The notes below the pieces were generated by a model that was not told the DNA's origin, searched no databases, and was given only the letters and a program-made list of their open reading frames with translations. A program made the translations under genes and the position numbers. Shown here one piece after another: positions 32,161 to 43,076 of a stretch of DNA of 64,000 nt (the stretch's first letter is position 1; every line of letters begins with the position of its first letter). This DNA comes from Angiostrongylus vasorum (lineage: Eukaryota; Nematoda; Chromadorea; Rhabditida; Metastrongylidae), in assembly GCA_018806985.1 (NCBI GenBank), contig JADANN010000375.1, positions 992,001 to 1,056,000 on the forward strand, read 5' to 3'.

Positions 32161-33539
32161 TCTTCAGCTTAATTTTTGTCGTATTGATGTAGTCAAGCTG
32201 TTAACATGGCGTCATATATGGCTACAAGGTGACCAGAATAATGCAACTTTTCGATTTTGAATAACCGTTTCCCTGCTTGGGATTTGGAATGCTGTAGTGT
32301 TCTTGAATGGCTTGTCGACCACCTGCGGTATTCACTGCTATTGCAGAAATCGTTGTCTTAGGAGAATCTGAGGATGCCCCATCAAGTACTGATGGTAAAG
32401 AGCTCAGAGCGTTTCAGCTCGGCTAATTCGAGCTTAAAACACGCTCGCCCAGCACACCGTACAATAAAAAGCTAGGAATTAAACATAGTCTTGCTTCTCT
32501 TCCACTTCAAGTGCGTTTTACGAGCGTACGCAGTTGTGCACCATGCCATATAAAAAAGGAGAAGTTCATGTTGCGGAAACGGCATAAGACAGTTGATCTC
32601 GTGGTGATCCTCACTGTTCTGCTTCTGAAAAGTTCCAAATATTCGTATCCCAGTGTTCCAAAGATAAGCTGCATTGTAAAAATGGATCACATCTTAGGAA
32701 AAAGTGAAGGAATACCCCTACCCTCAAGTTGGTCATTACAGGAACACCATGTGGTTTGTAGCCAGATCACTTGACAGGTATCAGTTTGGTGTGATAGTGG
32801 CAGAAATTTATTTCATGACTGGATTCTCGCGCGCGAAATAGTGCGTCCTTCGTACCAGGAAATCACAAGGGAAGGTAATGCCATAACAGGGTCTTCAATT
32901 GGCCAAGGGTATTTCCCTAATTTTGCTTTATAGCACTTTGCAGCACGGTTTACCACTATATATTTTGAGTCTATTCAATTATTTTTGGTGTTTTTCCTCC
33001 CTTCTCATTAATCCAACCTTAATAACTTAATTGTTCCTAGTACAGATATGATTGATCGGAGAGAAGAATTTTGAAATACTGGAACAATTTCCTCTCGAGA
33101 AATTTGCATCGTCTTCATCGTGAAGCAGTTAATCATTTAGAAATAAATGAAAGCTTCTTACTGTACCAAAATAATGGGTGGTCATGTAGGATTGGTGCCC
33201 TTCTATATAGATGAAGACAGTTGAATATTTTGTGAAGAAAAATAGCTTGTGGCAGTAACAGGTGGAAGTTTAGAACCAAGAGAACGAAATTTTTCAAGGT
33301 TTTCTTTTACTAGAGATCAGCCGACATGAGACATCTGTCCAGTAATCATTTGTGGGTAGCCAACTTTTTGATATAATTCACTTCTATCAAAGCTTGCAAG
33401 GGCACACTTAATTTCCTCTTACACGATTGAGCATGCTGTCAAGCTCATAGTTGAAGTTTAGACATGAGTTTTGATCACACTGAGTTATGTGGGGTATCTA
33501 CCTATAGTTTAGGTCCATGGCCTAATAGTGGCCCTTTAA

Positions 33540-33583
<44 letters not shown>

Positions 33584-34045
33584 GCATAACAGCCTTATCC
33601 GTGTTTTTAGCGCGTATGCTGTTGGACCTGGCCAGTGGAAATTCGTCCGGGAAACACTTTTTGTAAAATTACTGTTCGTGAAAAAATAGGTTTTCATGTA
33701 CAATTTCCTTGCACGACCTCTGCACTGAATAAGATATCCACTGCGGAACATTTACAACGAGCGAACTCTGCAGTAAAGCAAACACTCAGGAGTAATGTGC
33801 ATTGAAATCAATGCACGGTGCTCTACCTTCTATGGAGCTTTTTTTTCTTGGCTATCGATTAAGATAGAAGTAACAATGCAAATCGAAAGTTGAACTTTCC
33901 ATGGCTACAAAACAAGTTTCCCGTTGTTGTCATCACAATAATTGTGTGGTCGGGGTTATTATATTTTCTTAACTGACGGTTCGCCTAAATACAACCCAAA
34001 AATAAAGCTGCTATATGTGCACAATCTGGACACAAAAGCAGTTCT
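32161..34045. other. Unassigned sequence
   Basis: No gene or repeat family recognised apart from a TA microsatellite. Small frames such as the one near 32511-32774 show no motif. Confidence 0.4.
33544..33583. repeat. (TA)n microsatellite
   Basis: About 40 bases of alternating TA with a single G interruption. No sign that it belongs to a larger element. Confidence 0.95.
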
Positions 34046-34049
34046 AGAT

Positions 34050-34215
34050 CGAGAGAAAGCCTAAGCAATGGCCTCAGCGCTGCAGTGGGTAACATGTAAG
34101 CACCCAGAATAGGTAATCGCGGTCGATCTGACCTGACCAGGGGTCCAAGTTTTGTAAATATCTAAACCTCATAGTTGTATCTCACATCACACGCTGGCGT
34201 AAAATAAAAACAATA
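34050..34215 (+). mobile_element. SINE family A, diverged copy
   Basis: GCTGCAGTGGGTAACATGTA, a CGGTCGATCTGACC box B-like block, GTCCAAGTTTTGTAAATATC and AACCTCATAGTTGTATCTCA. The head is close to that of the copy at 18.3 kb, which supports a subfamily with this head. Confidence 0.55.
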
Positions 34216-34424
34216 ATAGGCAGTGCATAAACAGTTAAACATTGTGGGTTCGTTCAGAGCTCAAAAATATTCCAAAAAAGTCCAGAGTCTAGAACGATCT
34301 TAAAATGTTGAACTTGTTAAAGATTCGATTGAAAAACCTTTCCAAGGAATCTGCTATATCTTTGTCCAATCTCCGAAGTTTGTCTTTGGGGAAAAAACTT
34401 GAAGTGTCATTGAATAACTTCAAC

Positions 34425-34640
34425 GTTGCTGAGATATTTGCAAAACTCCCGGACCGCAGGTGTCTGCGGTGGGGAACGAACGTGTTATTGTCCTTTCCGG
34501 GGAGTAACGCATTCACCACCACACCACGTGGGTCCTTCGTTTCGCCTGTCTCTCAGCTAGTTCTATCGATTTTTACCATCAGCAATCACCCGTCAGCGGG
34601 AATGATCTGGGAACTCCAAATCGGCAACGAACCCAGTTAA
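34425..34640 (-). mobile_element. SINE family A, minus copy of a second head-to-head pair
   Basis: Contains, reverse-complemented, GCTGAGAGACAGGCGAAACG, CACGTGGTGTGGTGGTGAAT, TTCGTTCCCCACCGCAG and CACCTGCGGTCCGGGAG. It faces 34672-34925 across about 30 bases. The pairing repeats that at 25.2-25.8 kb. Confidence 0.75.
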
Positions 34641-34671
34641 GCTGAGGCTGTGGTTATAATCACAATTTTTT

Positions 34672-34925
34672 AACATTCAGATAATTCCCGCTGACGGATC
34701 GCTGATGGTGCAGATCGATAGAACTAGCTGAGAGACAGGCGAAACGAAGAAACCGCATGGTGTGGTGGTGAACGCGTTACTCCCCAGGAAAGGACAATAG
34801 CGCGTTCGTTCTCCACCACAGACACCTGCGGTCCAAAGTTTTGCAAATATCTCAGCATCATTAAAGTTATATTTCGCAATATACCCTGCCATTAAAAAGA
34901 GTGGGCGGTAAATAGTAAGTTAAAA
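34672..34925 (+). mobile_element. SINE family A, plus copy of a second head-to-head pair
   Basis: Best family A example. ATAATTCCCGCTGACGG and GAACTAGCTGAGAGACAGGC lead to a tRNA-like head, GTGTGGTGGTGAACGCGTTA, with a box B-like GCGTTCGTTCTCCACC. A 3' region (ATCTCAGCATCATTAAAG, ATTTCGCAATATACCCTGCC) ends in A-rich text near 34900-34925. Confidence 0.75.
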
Positions 34926-35284
34926 ATTCGTTATTGAATATTTAAAAAACAGAAATTAGTAGGTGCCAAAGAGAAAGCTTCGTACACAGCTGAAATGAAT
35001 TGACCTCATGTTTATTGCAAAGATTTAGTCACAGTGCGAGTATAGGTTTTAGTGGACTTAGCGGCATTCTCAGTCTATCCAACCTTCCTCGTCGGAAAAA
35101 AATCTTTGCGATCAAACACTTAAATTCATTTCGTAGTTCGGAACTCAGAATGAGAATCGAATACGGTTCAATGAGGACGGAGAACGCGTTCATCGGAGAA
35201 ATACTGAGACTAAAATTTTTCTAATAACGAGGGCGACTCATTTATTTTACCACAAGTTTTGTGTGTATTCCAAGGAGGATAGCA

Positions 35285-35640
35285 CAAGACAGTGATGCCA
35301 ATCACCACTAGCACGCTGATGGCTTGATACTGCTCCGAGCTCAGCAAAGCCTCATCTCTTTCGGGTCGGCAAATTTGTATCGGACTGGTCCGGGGAGAAA
35401 ATCACTCTTTTCACAGTCCAAATGGGGTCGTTTTAGCTAGCTCTCAGGGATCTCAGGGAGAATAGGGTCGACCAACATTCTACGACATTGAAGTTGAAAT
35501 GAAAATCCTCAAAGCAGCAGCCGAAGCTACACGTAAAGTCAGAAGGATATCATGGATGATGGTTGCGTGAAACGAATCCATTGTGAGATGTGCTGGCATC
35601 AGCACAGTAGGTGTTAAAGACAGCAAAAAAATAGAAAAAA
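35285..35640 (+). mobile_element. SINE family C, copy 2
   Basis: CTTGATACTGCTCCGAGC (box B-like) is followed by the central domain (CATCTCTTTCGGGTCGGCAA, ATTTGTATCGGACTGGTCCG). The C-specific body continues: GAAAATCACTCTTTTCACAG, ACCAACATTCTACGACATTG, GAGATGTGCTGGCATCAGCA, ending near an A-rich tract at 35625-35650. Confidence 0.65.
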
Positions 35641-35649
35641 TAAAAAATT

Positions 35650-36375
35650 CGAAGTACACTTAATTGTGTGACTAGTAAAGCACTTCATTTTGCAGTTTTA
35701 GGGCTAAAGAAGTAAGACATCCAGGGATACTCTATCCTAATAAGTGATACACGATAACTTGGGCATAAATTGCGAATGTTTACTGGTAAATCAATTCAGT
35801 TTTAACTCTCCCAGACAAGTCTGACACCAAATTTTTGACCCTTAAGTGATGGCTGTAATGATTCGTCCTGGCTTTGCGACGTTTCCTAGAGGGCTGTCAC
35901 ATTCTAATGACAATCAACTGCACTGACCAGCCTGGAAAGCTTTCCAGCTAGAGTTTTGTTGCCAGCGAAGAGGATGAGGTTTGTTATAAGCTGCTGTATG
36001 CAAATGGCTGTGGTGCAGAAGAAGGAAGCTAACGAGAACATGAACAAATTCCTCTGCTTGCAATGGACATTCGAGGATGCGAATTCTCTGAAAAGATAAA
36101 TGTGATAGCTTCTAACCACTAATTCTTCTAAAAAAACCACAAAAGAATCATCATGGCTCACAATAGAGCCAGATGTCGATTTCTGAGTGAAAAAAACTCA
36201 TTACATTTTGCACTTTATGTAAAACAACCACTACGGACCTTCAGCGTTTAGTATGGCGGACTTAGTGGAATTCTAGCGATTCTTCGTTAGCTGTGGACAT
36301 CTCGATTTCTTGACGATAAAAAGTAATTTTTCGAATCACCCGAAGGCTTTATGGATTTCGAACAAAGTTATTACA
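35650..36375. other. Unassigned sequence
   Basis: There is a faint trace of the SINE central domain near 35810-35850 (CCCAGACAAGTCTGACACCA, minus orientation). Otherwise nothing recognised. Confidence 0.35.
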
Positions 36376-36379
36376 GACT

Positions 36380-36755
36380 TGTTCAGTATTCTTGTTGAGC
36401 AAACACGAGGTGTTATTTTTATTCTTTAATCACGAACAAGCTGACGCTTCGGCGGATTTCGCCTTCCTCAGAGCCTGGGAAGGTCAAGCTTGACAACAAT
36501 CTACTCAGCTAAACACCTCCATAACCAAACAGAAAAAGCTAAACCTAAATTTCAATCACATTGAACACAAAATAGCTTCTTTGCACACTCACCGCTTTCT
36601 ATGAGGTCCTCCACTGAGTATGTAGCGTGGAGACCAACCGCACAGGATTCACATGGAAGCGTAATGTGCCCCCTCCTATCTAAATAACAGCCTTATATAC
36701 TGCCCAATATCACGCGTGATAATGAGTCATTCTTCCCTGCGGTTCATTTTTGGAT
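36380..36755 (-). repeat. PLE terminal repeat, left inverted arm
   Basis: Reverse complement of 37020-37400 over about 370 bases. It has a terminal core at 36443-36471 (CTGAGGAAGGCGAAATCCGC, CGAAGCGTC, one change in GAAAC) and subterminal blocks CACACTCACCGCTTTCTATG and GGAGACCAACCGCACAG. The innermost part is the C-terminal PLE coding end (GTTCATTTTTGGATTT). With the right arm it encloses a plus-strand GIY-YIG fragment. Confidence 0.85.
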
Positions 36756-37020
36756 TTGATGGTAGAGATGGTAGAGACGGTGACTGCATAAGTTCGGGCA
36801 CAGTTGATAAGATCTCTTGTAAAGTGTGCAAGGACAAATACGTTGGCAGAGACGGGTAGACCACTCTGCGTTCGTATAAAAGAACACCTAGTCGTTAAAC
36901 TTAAACCAAATACCCCACTAGGCAAGCATAGGACTTTGAAGTACAGGTCACGATCCTCGCAAAGGGAATCGCGAGCACAAGCGCGCAGAACTCTCGACGC
37001 GTTCTGGATCAATTCCAGAA
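36756..37020 (+). pseudogene. PLE GIY-YIG endonuclease C-terminal fragment
   Basis: Plus-strand 3' coding piece of a Penelope-like element. It reads KISCKVCKDKYVGRDG (GIY-YIG core with Tyr-Val-Gly for YIG), RIKEHLVVKLKPNTPLGKHR, then IASTSAQNSRRVLDQFQKSE and a basic end (NPKMNR). The Cys residues in CKVC and the Arg of RIKEH match the homologous part at 46.6-46.9 kb. A stop in VGRDG(stop) and a frameshift break it, and the reverse transcriptase is absent. Confidence 0.8.
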
Positions 37021-37400
37021 ATCCGAAAATGAACCGTAGGGGAAGAATGCCTCATTATCACGCGTGATATTGGGCAATATATAAGCCTATTATTCTGATG
37101 AGTGGGGCACATTACGCTTCCATGTGAATCCCTGTGCGGTTGGTCTCCACACGACATACTCAGTGGAAGACTCATAGAAAGCGGTGAGTGTGCAAAAAGC
37201 TATCTTGTGTTCAATGTGATTGAAATCTAGGGTTTAGCCCTTTTCTCTGTTTGGTTATGGAGGTGTTTGGCCGAATAGATTGCTGTCAACTTGACCTTTC
37301 CAGGCTCTGAGGAAGGCGAAATCCGCCGAAACGTCAGCTTGTTCGTGAAATAAAGAATAAAAATAACACCTCGTGTTTGTTCAACAAGAATACGAAGAAT
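37021..37400 (+). repeat. PLE terminal repeat, right arm
   Basis: It begins in the C-terminal coding end, passes ATATTGGGCAATATATAAGC (promoter-like TATATAA) and the GGTTGGTCTCCAC block, then TGACCTTTCCAGGCT before the hammerhead-like core. It ends GAATAAAAATAACACCTCGT, GTTTGTTCAACAAGAATACG. The same end occurs at 47.2 and 58.0 kb. Confidence 0.85.
37307..37335 (+). ncRNA. Minimal hammerhead-ribozyme-like motif
   Basis: CTGAGGA, then a stem II of GGCG/CGCC closed by AAATC, then GAAAC and GTC. The flanks CAGGCT (before) and AGCTTG (after) can pair as stem I (six pairs, one G-U). Stem III is only AC/GU without a loop, so self-complementary ACGU would pair between two molecules, as proposed for PLE hammerheads. 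All invariant core bases are present. Confidence 0.6.
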
Positions 37401-38240
37401 TACTTGATCAATGCCGAGGTTAACAGAAAGTCGGACGTGGGAGTTACTACAGAATTTTAGAACGGACGTTGCTCTATCGTCTTATGAGTGTGAATGGCAG
37501 CTATGCTAATGGTTATTGAGGGTTATTGTGGTCCATTATGCAAACACGTTGCTGTCAGCACTTGAAAGCATTTTGTAGCTTATTGAGTCTATTACGGCAT
37601 TTCTTTACCCACACGTTCCGTACAATAACCATCTCTATTGAAGTAAAACAACAATTAGTTGTTAGTCAAATAAATGGCCAATGAATCTTTTCGAGAAAGG
37701 TTTTTATAAATCATTAAGTGCTAGCGAACGGTTTCTCCAATCTCAGCACTCCTACTTCGATCTCCTTTCTAGTACCAACCGAATGATTATACCTAACGCG
37801 GTAAAAAACAATCTGGGACAAACTGAACAAAACTGACACCATACGTTATTGTTAAAACAGTACGTCTACAACGAGCTGGAATGTCATTTGTAGAGGGTCC
37901 CATTCGTTCCAAATCGTCCGTTATGTGTTTACGTAATGCCTAATGGGGAAAAAGTATTGGTTCCGGTCATCCAATTTCCTATCTTCTCTTCAGCCGTCAG
38001 AGTCGCTCAACAACAATATTAGATGCTAACATTTAGAATTATATATTGCTCAAAAGAAGCAGATAATAGACTTTATGGAGTTTTCTTTTGTTTTTTTTTC
38101 TTTGATACCGTTGAAGGTGTTCTTTTGCCCATCGCTGTTCTTTTATATGATATCACATAACGAAGCCGAAAATTACTTTTAGTCATCTCCGATTGCTCCT
38201 ACTTTATTAAACTGCACAATCGAGTGATTAAAATTGTTTA
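37401..38240. other. Unassigned sequence
   Basis: No gene or repeat family recognised. Confidence 0.4.
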
Positions 38241-38243
38241 AAG

Positions 38244-38740
38244 AAGTCGCGTTTTGGTAGTTGCCTTCGCTCAGTGAGCTGAAGCCCTTTGGACCACTTC
38301 GACTTTCTCTGAGCTGAATTGATCCTAGTCGATAGTCCACAGTTGGTCTTTTTTACGATGAGGGCCTTCGTGATCTTGGGGTATCAATAAAAGAATCCAT
38401 TTTGACCAGTGATACTGTTTTTAAAGTATTGCTACGCTTTGTACTAGCTGATAATGATGCCTACTGTTGCAGGGTAGATTGTTTGGAGAAGAACAAGCGA
38501 TAATTAAGAGGCAATCAGTATCAACACATGTAAAAAGAGTACTGCCAAGTGAGGCTGTACATTAGAGAGGTGCTCTACTGCATTCGACTTCATAGGACCA
38601 CGAAGCGCCACGTCGGAAAAGCGAAGAACTATAGAGAATCGACTAGGATCAGTGCGGCTCTGAGGAAGGCGAAGGCGCCAAAACATTAGCCGAATAAAGT
38701 TTTCTATCAACCTCGTGTTAGCTAATCAATGAAGGAATAC
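38244..38740 (+). mobile_element. Palindromic PLE-derived element (family E), copy 2
   Basis: The left part (38244-38400) read in reverse (GAAGGCCCTCATCG, ACTATCGACTAGGATCAATT) faces the right part (AACTATAGAGAATCGACTAG, GATCAGTGCGGCT) about 230 bases away. It ends in a hammerhead-like core (38660-38687), CCGAATAAAGTTTTCTATCA, ACCTCGTGTTAGCTAATCAA. No coding capacity. Confidence 0.55.
38660..38687 (+). ncRNA. Hammerhead-like motif, family E variant
   Basis: CTGAGGA, stem II GGCG/CGCC (loop AAG), AAAAC in place of GAAAC, and ATT as the cleavage triplet. The flanks CGGCT and AGCCG pair perfectly (five pairs), a different but equally complementary stem I from the main PLE family. The G-to-A change in GAAA probably inactivates this copy. 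Confidence 0.45.
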
Positions 38741-38974
38741 ATAGAAACATTCAAACAACCACCAGTGTATGCACAGTAAGAGGGCAAATGGAAGAACCCT
38801 TGTAACTGGCACGGCAAATAGCCATTCCTGATGGCTACGAAGAACGATAATTTTAGCGAGAATGAGCTCCCTATTTATCCTATTCTTTATTTCCAACAAA
38901 ACAAGTGCAGTTTCCATGATCGGCTTTCTATTAACCTCGTCATTGGATTATAAATGTGTCGTTTTTTTTTCAGC

Positions 38975-39330
38975 AATCGAGAGGTTGTTATACAGCACAC
39001 GTTTGCTTCCATACAGGTGGAACACATACAATACAACGGTAGTTGAGGTTTCGGCAGTATCGCCTTCTTCAGAGCCTAGAAGGGTATATTGATATGTAAT
39101 TCACTGGGCCAAATGCTTCAACAGCACAAACATAAAGGTGAAAATCTGAACGATAATTAATTAAACGATTAACAGCTTGTCGCAAACCCACCTTTTCCCA
39201 CCTGCCTTCCACCGACAGAAAAACAGCCGCTTAGGGTCGCATATGGCTGACGACTGCACCACCCCACATCAAAAAATCATTTATGAGATACGGGGCTAGA
39301 TCACGCGTTATGTCTGGGCATTTTTTCCTG
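38975..39330 (-). repeat. PLE terminal repeat (second subfamily), left arm
   Basis: The minus-strand core at 39044-39072 (CTGAAGAAGGCGATACTGCC, GAAACCTCAAC) is followed by TACCGTTGTATTGTATGTGT. The subterminal blocks (CAGCCGCTTAGGGTCGCATA, CTGCACCACCCCACATCA) match the plus arm at 40290-40440 in reverse. It is a different subfamily from 36-37 kb. Confidence 0.75.
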
Positions 39331-39980
39331 TTATTTATTCTTGGGTTCTTGGTATTGACCCAAAAACTCTCAGGAGCTTTGCGCGCTGGTGTTTTTGGCA
39401 TCCTGTGAGAGGATAGTGACTTTTATATCAAAATCGTCTCCCGCTATGCTTTTGTATCTTATGTGTCCCTAGAGGGTTACTTTGTCTCACTTTTCGTTTG
39501 CCATCTAGATGTTCTTTTATGCGGATACATGCCCGTTTCGCCAATATATTCGTCTTCGCAATCATTACAAGAGATCAGGTACATCGTACCTGAATCCATG
39601 CAGTCACCGTTTCTGCCATGAGGACAATTTACGCAATTCTGTGTTTCACACAGACGGTCACAAAGGCGGTTGCGAACTAACTGGCGACGAAGAGTATTCG
39701 GTGGTAATTCAATTATCGCTGCCAATTCCTCTACATCTGCCTTTGTTAAGCATCGCTTTATTGCTACACTTATTTCATCATCAATAAAGCGCAAGGTGAA
39801 CAGGACTTGGTTTCGGCAAAACGTTCGTTTTGGGACGTTGCTCTCTTTCCAAACTTATGTCGTAAGGTTACTATTTCGTAGCCACTGGAGATGGGTATTT
39901 GCCGAGGCAAGTCGTGCGATTCCTCTTTTAGTTCCGTCTTCGTGCACACAGAGATGGCTGTTAGAAACATGTTTCTCACA
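39331..39980 (-). pseudogene. PLE 3' coding region, minus copy (Cys-rich linker + GIY-YIG)
   Basis: One open stretch (39477-39794, minus) reads RFIDDEISVAIKRCLTKADV, then PPNTLRRQLVRNRLCDRLCE. Next comes TQNCVNCPHGRNGDCMDSG, with Cys/His residues typical of the zinc-binding linker before the PLE endonuclease. MYLISCNDCEDEYIGETG follows, where Tyr-Ile-Gly is the YIG half of GIY-YIG. It then breaks. Upstream (39770-39979) is the end of the RT thumb region. This is the most readable endonuclease start in the window. The catalytic Arg/Glu part lies past a frameshift. Confidence 0.85.
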
Positions 39981-39984
39981 AGCG

Positions 39985-40470
39985 CCCTCTTTGCGTGTGA
40001 TGGCTGGGAAGACAGGGAAACGAACCAGGCGAAACGGGCAGACCTTTATCTATCCGCATAAAAGAACACCTAGATAGCAAACGAAAAGTAAGGCATGGCA
40101 CGCCACTAGGGACGCATGGGATATAAAAGCATAGCGGAGACGATTTTGATGTAAAAGTCGCTATCCTCGCACGAGGTTCTAGAACAGCAACGCGCAAACT
40201 CCTCGAGGCTTTTTGGATAAGTGCCAAAAAATCCTACAATGAATGGTAGGGAAGAAAGCCCCGAGATCACACGTAATCTCGCCCCGTACCTTCGTATCGA
40301 TCGTTGATGTGGGGGTGGTGCAGTCGTCAACCATATGCGACTCTGAGCGGCTGTTTTTCCTCGCTGGAAGACAGGTGAAAAAAAGCGGCCCTGAAGAAGG
40401 CGAGTCTGCGGAAACGTCAGCTACGGTTGTGTTGTATGTGTTATTGTATGGAAATAAACGTACGCTGATT
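39985..40470 (+). pseudogene. PLE 3' coding fragment and terminal repeat, plus copy
   Basis: It reads SIRIKEHL-like text near 40050, a VAILARGSRTATRKLLEAFW block near 40157, then the terminal repeat with CATCGTTGATGTGGGGGTGG and the core at 40391-40418. It is head-to-head with the minus copy ending near 39980, the arrangement seen at the other PLE loci. Stops are present. Confidence 0.75.
40391..40418 (+). ncRNA. Minimal hammerhead-like motif, second PLE subfamily
   Basis: CTGAAGA, AGGCGAGTCTGC, GGAAAC, GTC. The core bases are intact. Stem II is weaker (GC/GC with mismatches), and stem I can form only two or three pairs (GC/GC). Confidence 0.45.
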
Positions 40471-40739
40471 AACAATCTCGCGATTACTGAGAAAGAAAAA
40501 CGACGATTTCATAATCCAATGCAGAGGTTGACAGAAAGTCGATTCTGGGAACTATTGCAGGATGTTTTTGTTACTTGGTTTTCGGTAGTATTTTGTCATG
40601 TAAGCACCATTATTTGACAAGTTGATCTGAACGTTAAGAAATCAAAGCCAGAGAAAAGTGCAGCTTTAAATCTTTGCTTAAGAAGGGAAATTCTAGAAAA
40701 GTCTAGAAAATTCGGTAAAAGTGATTGTGATACCGCCGA

Positions 40740-41360
40740 GTCCTTCAGAACACTAGTCCGTCTGTATGGCCGTGTATGTAGAACGCAAAATCGTCATGCC
40801 TTAACGGCAGAAAAAAGAAATTATATGAGTTCGTGTACCTTGTCCCTTGTAGAGCGCATGGGTACGAATACGTTGACGAGTTGGGTGGACCACTCTGCAT
40901 CCGTATAAAAGAACACCTAGTCGGGAAATTTTCATTTAAACCAAACACTCCACATGCCCGCATATGACCCAGAAAAATAACGGAGACGATTTTAAGGCCA
41001 AAGTCACTATCCTCCAAAGAAATCCAAAACCTGAGCGGGCAAAACCCTTGAAGCGTTTTGGATAAATCCCAGAATTTCAAAAAATGAACCGGATTTATGA
41101 GTACGTATGTCCTTGGGCCATACCTCAGGCTAATTCTCTGACCTGAGCCAGGCACATTCTTTGCTCATCTAGTACTCTGCACGGCTGGTTCCACCAAATA
41201 ACCGAAAGACATACAAAGAAATGCGAGTGAAATGCGAGTGTTTGAAAAAAAACGGCGTTTGGCTGAGTAAATTGAATGTCAATTTGACCTTTCCAGGGTC
41301 TGAAGAAGGCGAAACCACCGAAACGTCGGCAATTGTGCACTAATAAACTCTGTAGTACTA
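40740..41360 (+). pseudogene. PLE GIY-YIG fragment and terminus, plus
   Basis: ELVYLVPCRAHGYEYVDEL (GIY-YIG region, about 40827), GPLCIRIKEHLVGKFSFKPN (about 40888), KSQNFKK near 41080, then a terminal repeat with a core at 41300-41327. It ends with GTGCACTAATAAACTCTGTA. It has several stops. The upstream part (from about 40740) includes the Cys-linker remnant (minus-shadow frames ignored). Confidence 0.7.
41300..41327 (+). ncRNA. Minimal hammerhead-like motif
   Basis: CTGAAGA, AGGCGAAACCACC, GAAAC, GTC: core complete and stem II imperfect (GG/CC plus one pair). It closes the PLE fragment ending near 41360. Confidence 0.5.
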
Positions 41361-41412
41361 ATCTCTTCCTTGGTCATTTAAAAAAAATACAGAATTAAAG
41401 AGTGCAAATCTT

Positions 41413-41697
41413 AATCGCCTGTGGCGCAGTGTTCGGAGGCGTCCTCTACACACACACGTTGAATCGACCCCCGTACCCATGCCCACCAAGCCTTCCATCC
41501 CTCCGAGGTCGGCAAATTGGTATCAAACTCCTCTGAGAGGATACCGGCACTGGCTCGATACATCGGTAGGCCACCGCGAGTCATTGTAAAGACCAGATAT
41601 GCATTTAATCACCTCCAAACGATGCTTAATGAAGTCGAATGCATGGCGCATCCCTCAGGGGATTTATCAACGCCGAGAGCTTTATCTCCTTTAAATC
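41413..41697 (+). mobile_element. SINE family B, copy 5
   Basis: Near-consensus copy: CTGTGGCGCAGTGTTCGGAG (box A-like), GAATCGACCCCCG (box B-like), CATCCCTCCGAGGTCGGCAA, ATTGGTATCAAACTCCTCTG, GCATGGCGCATCCCTCAGGG, ending CAACGCCGAGAGCTTTATC. Confidence 0.8.
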
Positions 41698-42625
41698 TTA
41701 ATAGTTAGTACCTGTACTTTCTCCAAGAAAGAAATGTCCATGTGTTCAATATTATACTTCCAAATGACACGAATGCACATACTGAGAGTGTCACAACTAA
41801 TGAAATCTGAAATGAAATCTTATAGACAAAGCTACCGCGAATATTCTTAATATCATACTAGACAATATGACATTATGGTAACCAATGATTAAAACATCCA
41901 GACATCACTTGAAATATTGACGACAACCCATTGGTAGAAGCACTAAGCCCAAGCTTCTCCACTCGGTTCTCCACGATCATCACCGTGTAACATTTAAACG
42001 TGGCCCATTTTTTCACTTACTTTAGTTCCTTGGCAACATATTTGATTATCTGACGACATGTAGAGGCTGCTGATTCGCAATGACATCAGAAGAAGAAGAT
42101 GCGCGGTGATTAAGCCGAGAAAGAGAATCATTGGAATATTGGTGACAATCCGAGTAAACAACACTGAGTCGAACTCTTTTCATTCAGTTTTCCACGTATT
42201 TTTTAAGAATTTCTTCGGTTTTTTTCATTATGGTTGGGAGATTGTTGTAATCACAGATCACCTTCATTCGGTAGAACCTCAGACTGTAGATACAAGCTTA
42301 ACCAGTGGTTAAAGGGGGAGAAAAAAGCAAGAGCATATGCTTCAGTCGTGAAAAGCGTCATGATTCAAAGAAATGCTTCCTGCTTAGCACGCACATGTAC
42401 ACAAGTGGTCATTTCAATGCATACTCGCGCAGTGGCCCTCCTATAATATGGGTTTTCGGTTTTCCATCACTATTTAACGAAAAACTTGCAATCGAATCAG
42501 AAGAAGTAGCTGGTAGACGAGTTGAAGTCGTAGTGAAACTAACTAAAGAGTGTAAATATACGAGAAGAGCAAAAGGCTTTGAATCAAGTGTACAAACATC
42601 TATTACAAATTCTGCAAAACAAATG
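41698..42625. other. Unassigned sequence
   Basis: No recognised repeat or gene. Frames near 42106-42650 overlap each other without motifs. Confidence 0.4.
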
Positions 42626-42629
42626 TCAG

Positions 42630-43024
42630 CCCACCCAACGGTTTAGCGCCTCATCGTGGCTGGGAGGCGCTCATCGGTGCCGGACTGCGGTGTACAGCGG
42701 AGAAATCATAACCTGGCAGGGTTCCCAAACTAAAAAAAGAGTCCGGCATTTCCATCAAGAAGCCTAGCTAAAGTAAACCAATACCAGGATCAACCATCAT
42801 CCTCGTATCAACGTAGCATGATGGCAAATCTCCCTCTGATCCACAAGGGCTGCGACTGTCTGTGGTGGTGACGACCAAGGGCAGACTTTGGCCAAGCTGA
42901 CCTCGGAATTTCCATCCCAAGGAACCAATGGCATAACCAGGAAATCTTCCAGAAATGGAGGTTATGCTGGGGTCCACACAACCAGTGAGGACGGACCATT
43001 CAAATATCTAGCGCGTAAGTAAGG
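42630..43024 (+). mobile_element. SINE family D, copy 3
   Basis: The only family D copy in forward orientation. CCCACCCAACGGTTTAGCGC, GTGGCTGGGAGGCGCTCATC (box A-like TGGCTGGGAGG), a degraded box B region, ACCAATACCAGGATCAACCA, TCTGTGGTGGTGACGACC, GGACCATTCAAATATCTAGC and the tail GTAAGTAAGG. No clear target duplication. Confidence 0.75.
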
Positions 43025-43076
43025 GTTAGCGAGTTTCAGGCAAGAGAATACTATATTCACATGTAAATATGTGTTA

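Noticed and set aside
36710..37175. Minus-strand frames of 100 and 75 codons across the PLE arms
   Set aside because: Shadows of the plus-strand GIY-YIG fragment and of the inverted terminal repeat.
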